Assembly: GCA_937884015.1 (NCBI GenBank)
Contig: CALGBV010000062.1
Location: 1-5,172 of the forward strand
Direction: 5' to 3'
Length of the DNA: 5,172 nucleotides
DNA from: an uncultured Bacteroidales bacterium
GTDB lineage: Bacteria; Bacteroidota; Bacteroidia; Bacteroidales; F082
Positions 1 to 5,172 of this stretch are shown piece by piece; within the stretch, counting starts at the first letter, position 1; each line of letters begins with the position of its first letter. The translations under genes were made by a program, and so were the position numbers. The notes beneath the pieces are model-generated. The model had not been told where the DNA came from. It searched no databases and saw nothing but the letters and a program-made list of their open reading frames with translations.

Positions 1-98
1 CCATACTTAAAATCCTGCTAAAAATAAGCGAAGGCTTTCGCTGATTAGGGTCGCTCCGCTCAAAATCCATACTTAAAATCCTACAAAAAATCCATACT
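1..98. repeat. Direct repeat ccatacttaaaatcct, two full copies and one partial
   Basis: The 16-mer ccatacttaaaatcct occurs identically at 1-16 and 67-82. A shortened copy, ccatact, follows at 92-98. Similarity continues just past the 16-mer (gctaaaaat against acaaaaaat). The first copy touches the window edge, so the array may extend to the left. Its function is unknown. Confidence 0.6.
27..42. repeat. Small palindrome agcgaa-ggct-ttcgct
   Basis: A perfect 6-bp stem (27-32 with 37-42) encloses a 4-nt loop. It sits between the two full copies of the 16-bp direct repeat. No T-run follows on either strand, so it is not a convincing terminator. It may be part of a repetitive extragenic element. 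Confidence 0.4.
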
Positions 99-175
99 GA
101 TATTGCTTCGCTTTCTCATTAAGGAGAGAGAGGAGGAAACTCTCGACGAGTCAAGGAATGCGCGAAGCGGATTCT

Positions 176-202
176 CTTATTCGCTAAATTCGTAAAATTC
201 GC
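176..202. repeat. Three-unit 9-nt tandem array with attcg core
   Basis: The units cttattcgc, taaattcgt and aaaattcgc lie end to end, with the core attcg recurring at exactly 9-nt spacing (179, 188 and 197). On the minus strand this reads as gcgaatttt, acgaattta and gcgaataag. The array is short and degenerate, so chance in AT-rich DNA cannot be excluded. Confidence 0.4.
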
Positions 203-235
203 GGTCGAAAAAAGAAAACCATAGTTCACTCATCA

Positions 236-275
236 ATTTTCAGTTGGGATTTTGAGGTAGATTTTCAGTTAGGAT
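236..275. repeat. Imperfect 15-bp direct repeat attttcagtt[g/a]ggat
   Basis: attttcagttgggat (236-250) and attttcagttaggat (261-275) differ at one base and are offset by 25 bp. Their function is unknown; they may belong to the same repeat-rich spacer as the copies further left. Confidence 0.5.
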
Positions 276-355
276 AATGGAGATTTTTTCAAAATCCTTC
301 TTTTCCGTTCTGCCAGTTGGCATCGCGTTTTATATGATTCGATAAAAATCAAAGG

Positions 356-384
356 AAAAAGCCCGACCTTGCGGCCAGGCTTTT
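356..384 (-). terminator. Rho-independent terminator closing the minus-strand cluster
   Basis: Read on the minus strand, the 5' arm 384-373 (aaaagcctggcc) pairs with 368-357 around a GCAA loop (372-369), which is a GNRA-type tetraloop. The stem is about 12 bp with two G-U wobbles in RNA (377 with 364, and 375 with 366). A run of five T (360-356) follows the GC-rich core. It begins 27 bp after the stop codon of the 99-residue gene, the expected place for the end of that transcript. The plus-strand reading also forms a hairpin followed by four T, so weak bidirectional activity is possible. Confidence 0.88.
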
Positions 385-411
385 GAGATTTGGGTTTTTA
401 GAACGGAAATG

Positions 412-711
412 TTATTTCTTGTTCTTCTTAGCCACAGCGTAGGCAGCGCCCATGCCGATGAGCAGCAAGGCACCCGAACCGAGAGGAGCATCCTGGTCTC
501 CTTGCTGGTTGTGCAAGGGGAGCATAGGCAGAAGGCCGCCATCTCTGTCGATGCCGCCAGCGCCATAGAAGGATTCGTCGCATACGGCACCATAGCCGAA
601 CAGACCACCACCTTGGCGCGGACCGTTGTTTTTGCCGTTGTCGAAATACTGTGCCGAAGCGCAGAATGTCATGCCAAGAACGATTGCTATTGTCAATACT
701 AACTTTTTCAT
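412..711 (-). CDS. Small secreted protein with C-terminal DAPLGSG membrane anchor
   Basis: This 99-residue protein starts with a clear signal peptide: MKK, a hydrophobic core, then a likely cut after CASA at residue 20, before Gln. The middle (about 21-72) is rich in Gly and Asn, with no recognisable domain. The C-terminal end is tripartite: a short DAPLGSG motif (74-80), a hydrophobic segment (about 81-93) and a basic tail KKNKK. This layout resembles C-terminal sorting signals of the PEP-CTERM or PID-CTERM kind, in which a motif, a membrane helix and a basic end are recognised by a processing protease. I infer a sorting or anchoring signal from layout only. I recall similar small proteins with this ending in Bacteroidales genomes but know no gene name or function. 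It is the last gene of the cluster, 100 bp after the T9SS-tailed gene and just before a strong terminator. The ATG at 711-709 is chosen because it gives the signal peptide. A longer frame overlapping at 330-611 on the same strand has no such features and is a shadow. Confidence 0.85.
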   Translation of the reverse strand: MKKLVLTIAIVLGMTFCASAQYFDNGKNNGPRQGGGLFGYGAVCDESFYGAGGIDRDGGLLPMLPLHNQQGDQDAPLGSGALLLIGMGAAYAVAKKNKK

Positions 712-754
712 CTTATTTTGTATTTATTTGTTCAACTTTAATTCATTTGGTTTC

Positions 755-796
755 CGAGGCTGCGAGGTCTCGAGGTCTCGTGACCCCGAAGCCTCG
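755..796. repeat. GC-rich imperfect hairpin with 8-nt tandem repeat
   Basis: The arms 755-769 and 782-796 pair over 15 positions with two mismatches (762/789 and 765/786), including a perfect outer 7-bp stem cgaggct/agcctcg. The loop is 12 nt. The 5' arm and loop contain cgaggtct twice in tandem (763-778). The element fills much of the gap between the T9SS-tailed gene and the small anchored gene, beginning 16 bp after the former's stop codon. It is far more GC-rich than the flanking intergenic DNA. No T-run follows on the minus strand, so it could be an attenuator, an mRNA-stabilising 3' structure or a repetitive extragenic element rather than a standard terminator. Confidence 0.6.
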
Positions 797-811
797 CGTC
801 TCGTATTCCAT

Positions 812-2320
812 TTATTTCACCACAATCTTCTGTGTCATGCCGTTGAGGTTGAGCACATACATGCCTGCGGTCAAGCCATTGGTGCTGATGCGGCATTCGC
901 CATTGATTTCCTCGCTGCTGACGATGCGTCCCATTACGTCGATGACCTGCAGGGTGGCGCGGCCTTCGTTGCTGATGATGATTTCGCCGTTGCTGATGTA
1001 AGCGAAGTTTTCTGATGCTTCGGAGGTTTCGTCCTTGACACCGAACACAAGTTTGAAGCGTGAAGCGTAGTCGTCAGTCTTGGCTTCAAAGCTGTAACTT
1101 GGTGTGGCGAGCAGATCGATGTCCATGCCTGTCATATTATCAACAAGGTGCATGTATTCGGCTTCCACGTTTTCGGTGTTGACGGTGATGGTGTAGTTGC
1201 CATTCTTTGCTGCCTTGAAGCTGACGGGGATTTCACCGCTCGTTGAGTTTGTCGAAACGGCGGCATATTCTTCGCCATCTTTATCCAAACGGATGTTGGT
1301 GTGGGCTGGATTCAGCATGAACTTGTCGAGGCTTCCGCCTTTGCCGAAGTTGACGATGGCGCGGTCGATGTTGGCAGTGCCTTGGCTGAGGGTCATGGCG
1401 CACATTCCGTTTTGTGTGGCAGGAGCGTCCTTGCTGAAAGTGACGCTTTCGTCTGTTGCAGTAGCCTGAACGAACACGCCTTCCAATGCATGGATTGCAC
1501 CCGAAGCAGGAATCAGTTCTGTGCCGTTGGTGTTCATGCGATAGAAGTCTCTGTCAATATAGGCATCGCAGGTGTAAGGGTTGCCGATAAGGTTGAAGCC
1601 TGCAAATTGTGCTGTTCCGTCATAAACCAATTCCTTTTCTTCTGCTGTTGCCACGAGCCGGCCATCGAACACTAAGGTTGCACCATTCATGTGAGCGTAG
1701 AGGTAGCCGCTTTGGTTTTCGATGTCGAATGATTGAACTTTATAGTTGTTCCATTCCTTGCCATCTTCGCTGCTTTGGTTGAAGATGTAGAGGTCGTAGT
1801 TTTCAGCGGTTTCGTCAATCATGCCGGCAGGTGCATCGGTGCCAGCGACAGGCGAAGCTACCAGATACCAGTTGCCATCGCCGTCATTATATCCTGCAAT
1901 GACTTTTTTCACGATTGCGTTGACTTCTCCATCATCGAAACTTAGTTGTCCGCCGTCTTCGATGACGAGGTTTTGGGCGTTGGCATTGGCCATTGTACCT
2001 GAAACGGTGAGTTTACCGTTGTTCATAATATAGATTGGATGAGCGACCACAAGGTTCTCAGCGTTTGTTTCGTTAGTAATAGCCGAGCCAAAAAGTACGG
2101 TGAGCGTGTTGCTTTCGGAAAGCGTGTATTCCTCTTTTGTGGTTTCGCCTTCTTTGACGGTGATGGTGTTGCCTCCGCCAAAAATAACGTTAGGTTGGCT
2201 GCTGAGCTGATAACAATTCTTGTTGGTTGTGCCTTGCCGTGTGACGACAGCGTTGATTTCCTGTGCGTTAGCTGTAGCGCAGCCTAAAGCTGCGATGATG
2301 ATTGCTAATGTCTTTTTCAT
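812..2320 (-). CDS. Secreted surface protein with T9SS type A sorting domain
   Basis: This 502-residue protein has a signal peptide (MKKTLAIIIAALGCATANA, cut before Gln20) and, at about 436-502, a type A C-terminal domain of the type IX secretion system. Visible marks of that domain are an early beta strand (GEIIISN), the core LQVIDVMGRIV (457-467), the GLTAGMYVL turn and strand (482-490) and the closing KIVVK. In this family the domain carries cargo across the outer membrane, and the protein is then released or attached to surface polysaccharide. The body is beta-rich: NGKLTVSGT and EDGGQLSF strands (101-128), then a segment with GNWYLVASPV (149-158), YDLYIFNQS (175-183), SGYLYA (204-209) and GFNLIGNPY (241-249), a recurring pattern in large Bacteroidales T9SS cargo proteins. 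A beta-sandwich-like stretch at about 362-428 precedes the tail. No catalytic motif was recognised, so binding or adhesion is more likely than enzymatic activity, but this is inference. The ATG at 2320-2318 gives the signal peptide. A candidate promoter lies 40 bp upstream, so the gene may be transcribed independently of the LRR genes. Confidence 0.93.
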   Translation of the reverse strand: MKKTLAIIIAALGCATANAQEINAVVTRQGTTNKNCYQLSSQPNVIFGGGNTITVKEGETTKEEYTLSESNTLTVLFGSAITNETNAENLVVAHPIYIMNNGKLTVSGTMANANAQNLVIEDGGQLSFDDGEVNAIVKKVIAGYNDGDGNWYLVASPVAGTDAPAGMIDETAENYDLYIFNQSSEDGKEWNNYKVQSFDIENQSGYLYAHMNGATLVFDGRLVATAEEKELVYDGTAQFAGFNLIGNPYTCDAYIDRDFYRMNTNGTELIPASGAIHALEGVFVQATATDESVTFSKDAPATQNGMCAMTLSQGTANIDRAIVNFGKGGSLDKFMLNPAHTNIRLDKDGEEYAAVSTNSTSGEIPVSFKAAKNGNYTITVNTENVEAEYMHLVDNMTGMDIDLLATPSYSFEAKTDDYASRFKLVFGVKDETSEASENFAYISNGEIIISNEGRATLQVIDVMGRIVSSEEINGECRISTNGLTAGMYVLNLNGMTQKIVVK

Positions 2321-2359
2321 TTTCTTATTTAGTGATAAATCCTTTTTTTAATTGGGGTG

Positions 2360-2367
2360 CAAAATTA
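2360..2367 (-). promoter_or_regulatory. Candidate Bacteroidota -7 promoter box
   Basis: On the minus strand the sequence TAATTTTG fits the Bacteroidota -7 consensus TAnnTTTG exactly. It lies in the 110-bp gap between the 412-residue LRR gene and the T9SS-tailed gene, with its 3' end 39 bp before the ATG, which would give a leader of roughly 30 nt. No good TTTG -33 element is visible about 19-21 nt further upstream, which weakens the call. If real, it gives the T9SS-tailed gene and the small anchored gene their own start point. Confidence 0.5.
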
Positions 2368-2430
2368 CAATTATTTTTGATACGAATTACATCTAGTTCC
2401 GTGTGTTTTCCAAGCTGGCTTTTTGAGCCT

Positions 2431-3669
2431 TTATTCCTTTCCAAACTCCACTTTTTCAGGATTATACAGTTTGACGGTCTTTTCGCCCAATATCACTTTG
2501 ACGTATGATCCTGAGGTGCCTTCGGTAGGCAGGTTGCCGAATGCTTCGGCCTTGACAGCCTTATACACTGGAACCACGACATTCAGTTTGGTCAAGGCGG
2601 CAACCTTGTTTTCTGTTATTATCTCAATGGTTGTTGCATTGTTGATGGCAGCCATTTCATCCGCGATGAGACTGTTCAGGTATGCGCTGCCTGTTTCTCC
2701 GTCAAAGGCATTCTGGATTTCGGCAATGGCAGCGGCTTTGATTTCTTCTATGTTGATTGCCTTGATGATGTCGGCGTACGAACTCAACTCGTCCTTGTAG
2801 GTGTTCACCGCTTCCTCAGGCACATAGATGATTGACAATTTCGAACAGTCTTTAAACCAATCAAACAAAGAGGAGGAACTGTTGGATGGAGGGGTGTTCG
2901 GCATGAAGATAATGTATTCAAGTGCTGTACAATCCCGAAACGCATACCTTTCAATCGCTGTGACCGAATTTGGGATTTCTATAGAGGTCAAAGCCTTGCA
3001 AGATTGGAATGCTGATATTCCAATCGTTGTCACTGAATTTGGGATTGTAATGTTTGCAAGCGTACAGTTGCGGAATGCATATTCTCCTATGCTTGTCACA
3101 CCGAAAGGAATAACGGAGTTTTTGCATCCTGAAATCAATGTGTTGGTTCCGGTTTCGATGATGGCATTACAGTTGTTGCGGCTGTCATACACCGTGTTGC
3201 CATGTTCGACGATCATTGTTGTCAGGCTTTGACATGTTTCAAAAGCTGTCATTACGATGCTTGTCACCGAAGAAGGAATGGTGATGTTGGTGAGACCTGT
3301 GTAGGCAAAAGCGTAATTTCCGATGCTTTCGACAGCATTGGGGATTGCAATGTCTGTGAGATTCGTACAGTTGGCAAATGCAGAAGAACCAAAATTTTTC
3401 ACGCTGTTTGGAATGGTGATGCCGTTAAGTGATGAACACATCCAGAAAGCCTCGGTTCCAATGCTTGTCACCGTGCCATTAAACTTGATGATGCCTTTGC
3501 CGTCCTGATAGGTGTTTCTGACGATTGTGGCTCCAAATGCATTGCTATTATTCGGATACATAACCTGTCCATCAGTTGAAGTGTACCAGATTTCATCGGC
3601 CGGCTGTGTCTGTGCATTTGCTGCCATTGTGCAGCAGAGGACTGCGAAAAGTAAGAAAAACTTCTTCAT
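2431..3669 (-). CDS. BspA-like leucine-rich-repeat secreted protein
   Basis: This 412-residue protein has a signal peptide (MKKFFLLFAVLCCTMAANA, cut before Gln20) followed by a short N-terminal segment (EIWYTSTDG) typical of Bacteroidales BspA-like proteins. About seven LRR_5-type repeats follow, near 67-89, 90-112, 113-134, 135-157, 191-212, 213-235 and 236-258. Each follows the pattern V-x-x-I-x-x-x-A-F-x-x-C-x-x-L-x-x-I-x-I-P-x-S. A non-repeat island (158-190, with NCNAIIETGTNTLISGC) interrupts them, as is common in this family. After the last LRR come an IIYVPEEAVNTYKDE cap, a predicted Ala/Glu/Ile-rich helical module (about 307-365) and a C-terminal motif KTVKLYNPEKVEF (397-409). No T9SS tail is visible. 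Known BspA-family members bind host proteins or mediate adhesion and coaggregation, but the ligand here is unknown. The gene follows the larger LRR gene by 46 bp with no good promoter between them, so the two are probably co-transcribed. The ATG at 3669-3667 is fixed by the signal peptide. Confidence 0.92.
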   Translation of the reverse strand: MKKFFLLFAVLCCTMAANAQTQPADEIWYTSTDGQVMYPNNSNAFGATIVRNTYQDGKGIIKFNGTVTSIGTEAFWMCSSLNGITIPNSVKNFGSSAFANCTNLTDIAIPNAVESIGNYAFAYTGLTNITIPSSVTSIVMTAFETCQSLTTMIVEHGNTVYDSRNNCNAIIETGTNTLISGCKNSVIPFGVTSIGEYAFRNCTLANITIPNSVTTIGISAFQSCKALTSIEIPNSVTAIERYAFRDCTALEYIIFMPNTPPSNSSSSLFDWFKDCSKLSIIYVPEEAVNTYKDELSSYADIIKAINIEEIKAAAIAEIQNAFDGETGSAYLNSLIADEMAAINNATTIEIITENKVAALTKLNVVVPVYKAVKAEAFGNLPTEGTSGSYVKVILGEKTVKLYNPEKVEFGKE

Positions 3670-3715
3670 TGAATGTTTTGCTTATTTTGATTGTGAAATC
3701 GGTTTGCCTTAATTT

Positions 3716-5172
3716 TTAATTCTTCAGGAATTCCACCTTCTCAGGGTTGTAAAGTTTAATGGTCTTTGCGCCTTTTTTGACTTCCACAGCAGGGCAGTCG
3801 TCGCACGCTTCGCCCATTTCGCCGAGGATTTCCTGGTAGGTTGAAATGGCGTAGGTGACGGCATACACGCCTTCGGTGCGGAGTTCGTTCACTTGTCCGA
3901 CGGTTGTGGCAGCCTCAATGCGCTGACAGAAATTCAAGGCGAGATTGCCGATATAATCTACGGAATAATATGAACCCAAAACCGTGCTGATGGCATTTTT
4001 GGCGTTTGCCTTGGCGGTGTCGAGGTTGGTGTTGGTGACGAAGTTGGTGAAACCGCCCCATGGACCTTGTTGATAAGCATTGAGGCTGCTTCCCTGAACG
4101 GTGACCGGAATCGACTTGCTAACGCCATTGAAAGGGCTGTATCCTAATGCACTTGGTGCCGGCGACAAGCTCGTGATAGCCGTTAAGGCAGAACAGTTTT
4201 CAAAAGCTAAATTATCGATAGCCTGTATCTTGTATGGCAACTCCATGGTTTTCAAGCCCGTGCAAGAAGAAAAGGCGTAGCTGTGGATGTAATATGCATT
4301 ATATGGAAGGACCAGATTCGTTATCTTTGAGCAGTTATAGAAAGCGTATTTGTTGATTTCCGTTATGTTGTCGGGGAAGGTGATGGCGGTGAGTCCAGTG
4401 CAGTTCTGGAAGGCATGTTCGCCAATGAGCGTCACGTTATATGTGGCATTTTCATATTCCACGGTGGCGGGAATAGTGATGCTGCCCGTATATTCCGCTG
4501 TGGCGTAACCGTCGGCCTCAAGTCCGCCGTATGTGACGGTGGCTGTGTGGTGTTCGTTGTCGAGTAAGTAATACAGATTGCCAATCTTGACCAGTCCGCG
4601 GTCGATGGCTATCTGCGCGACGATGGCTTCGATGCCGGCTTGTGTGAGCGTCTCGACAGTCGCCTTGTCTTCGGCGGCATTGATTTGGGCTGAATAATCT
4701 GCTATGATGCCTTGTACGGCTTGTGAAGGCTGATAGCCTGCCGTGTGGTTCAGTTCAAGGATGGCTGCACCTTTAATTGTTTGCAGAGAAACAAGATAGT
4801 TGGAAAACTCATTCCAGCCCGTGGTGTGAATGTAAGAATAATAGCTTTCGGCATTGTCGGGGATGGTGACCGGGATGGTCTTGTCAACTTCGCTGAAGGC
4901 GTTGGCGTTTGCTACAACAGGTGCTGGCACAGCGTCACATTGAATGGCGCTGAGGTTGCTACATTTGGCGAGGGCTTTTGCGCCAATCTGTGTGAGCGAG
5001 GAAGGCATACTGATGGTAGTAAGGGCGGTGTTATGATAAAGTGCGCCTTCGCCTAAGATAGTGACATTATCGGGCAGGGTATATTCGCCTGTAATCGTCA
5101 CATTGTTATATTTGTAAATTATCGCTTGGCTAAAACCTGTGAAGTTAGCAAGCACGTTCTTATGGCTCCAGT
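3716..5172 (-). CDS. BspA-like leucine-rich-repeat protein, 5' end outside the window
   Basis: The frame is open to the right edge: the five codons before the GTG at 5155-5153 read W-S-H-K-N without a stop, and no signal peptide follows that GTG. The true start is therefore beyond position 5172, and at least 484 residues lie in the window. Numbering from the GTG, the protein alternates LRR and helical blocks. LRR-like units lie at about 26-72. A PVTIP cap and a spacer with WNEFSNYLVSL and a predicted helical stretch (about 125-185) follow. Next comes a linker beginning GNLYYLLDN, with TATVTYGG and GSITIPATVEY, which often precedes LRR blocks in this family. A second set of LRR_5 units spans about 241-330, followed by a second PVTV cap and helical spacer (348-448). 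A CDDC pair (451-454) and the tail KTIKLYNPEKVEF (464-476) end the protein. No T9SS tail is visible. The role is probably surface binding or adhesion by family analogy; the ligand is unknown. It is the upstream member of a likely operon with the 412-residue LRR gene. Confidence 0.9.
   Translation of the reverse strand, partial: WSHKNVLANFTGFSQAIIYKYNNVTITGEYTLPDNVTILGEGALYHNTALTTISMPSSLTQIGAKALAKCSNLSAIQCDAVPAPVVANANAFSEVDKTIPVTIPDNAESYYSYIHTTGWNEFSNYLVSLQTIKGAAILELNHTAGYQPSQAVQGIIADYSAQINAAEDKATVETLTQAGIEAIVAQIAIDRGLVKIGNLYYLLDNEHHTATVTYGGLEADGYATAEYTGSITIPATVEYENATYNVTLIGEHAFQNCTGLTAITFPDNITEINKYAFYNCSKITNLVLPYNAYYIHSYAFSSCTGLKTMELPYKIQAIDNLAFENCSALTAITSLSPAPSALGYSPFNGVSKSIPVTVQGSSLNAYQQGPWGGFTNFVTNTNLDTAKANAKNAISTVLGSYYSVDYIGNLALNFCQRIEAATTVGQVNELRTEGVYAVTYAISTYQEILGEMGEACDDCPAVEVKKGAKTIKLYNPEKVEFLKN

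Larger units (their letters stand above)
1..355. other. Repeat-rich intergenic spacer, no gene seen
   Basis: No open frame here has a credible start, signal peptide or recognisable product. The stretch is AT-rich and holds several short repeats: a 16-bp direct repeat (1-16 and 67-82), a hairpin-forming palindrome (27-42), an inverted pair gcttcgc/gcgaagc (105-111 and 162-168), a 9-nt periodic array (176-202) and a 15-bp imperfect direct repeat (236-250 and 261-275). It lies downstream of the terminator that closes the minus-strand cluster, so it is probably untranscribed spacer or the start of a neighbouring intergenic region. No tRNA, rRNA or CRISPR structure was seen. Confidence 0.6.

Noticed and set aside
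105..168. Inverted pair gcttcgc / gcgaagc as insertion-sequence terminal repeats
   Set aside because: Only 7 bp pair, the 50 bp between holds no gene, and no target-site duplication is evident.
1..300. CRISPR array
   Set aside because: The repeats differ from each other in sequence and spacing. There is no regular repeat-spacer pattern and no cas gene in the window.
330..611. 93-residue minus-strand open frame
   Set aside because: It overlaps the 99-residue gene in another frame and runs through the terminator hairpin. It has no signal peptide or recognisable domain.
733..740. TAAAGTTG on the minus strand as a -7 promoter box for the small anchored gene
   Set aside because: It has one mismatch to TAnnTTTG in the conserved TTTG part, and no TTG-like -33 element lies at the right spacing; the region there is the GC-rich hairpin.
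626..1015. Plus-strand open frames of 129 and 116 residues crossing the gap between two minus-strand genes
   Set aside because: They are antisense to the 3' end of the T9SS-tailed gene, whose product has clear family features, and they read through the intergenic hairpin. Their products show no domain.
2417..2429. Hairpin ggct-ttttg-agcc after the 412-residue LRR gene as a terminator
   Set aside because: The stem is only 4 bp and no T-run follows on the minus strand.

Overview
The window looks like a chromosomal stretch from a member of the Bacteroidales (Bacteroidota), of the Prevotella/Bacteroides kind. Four things support this: a type A C-terminal sorting domain of the type IX secretion system (T9SS), BspA-like leucine-rich-repeat (LRR) proteins, MKK-type signal peptides that end in A-x-A just before Gln, and A-rich leaders without a Shine-Dalgarno sequence. 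One intergenic gap also holds a TAnnTTTG promoter box, the Bacteroidota -7 type. Species cannot be told from the sequence alone.

All four supported genes lie on the minus strand, so the reading order runs from right to left. At the right edge (3716-5172) is the 3' part of a BspA-like LRR protein whose 5' end lies outside the window. It is followed after 46 bp by a complete 412-residue BspA-like LRR protein (2431-3669). After a 110-bp gap with a candidate promoter comes a 502-residue secreted protein with a T9SS tail (812-2320). After a 100-bp gap holding a GC-rich hairpin comes a 99-residue secreted protein with a C-terminal membrane anchor (412-711). A strong intrinsic terminator (356-384) closes the cluster.

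Every gene whose start is visible encodes an exported protein, so the cluster is probably a cell-envelope or surface-display locus. No enzyme, regulator or transporter is visible. The two LRR proteins lack a recognisable T9SS tail. They instead share a conserved C-terminal motif (K-T-[VI]-KLYNPEKVEF-x-K) whose codons have diverged at synonymous sites while the protein sequence stayed fixed. This is the most interesting signal in the window.

The left 355 bp have no credible gene. They hold several families of short direct, tandem and inverted repeats, suggesting a repeat-rich intergenic spacer.
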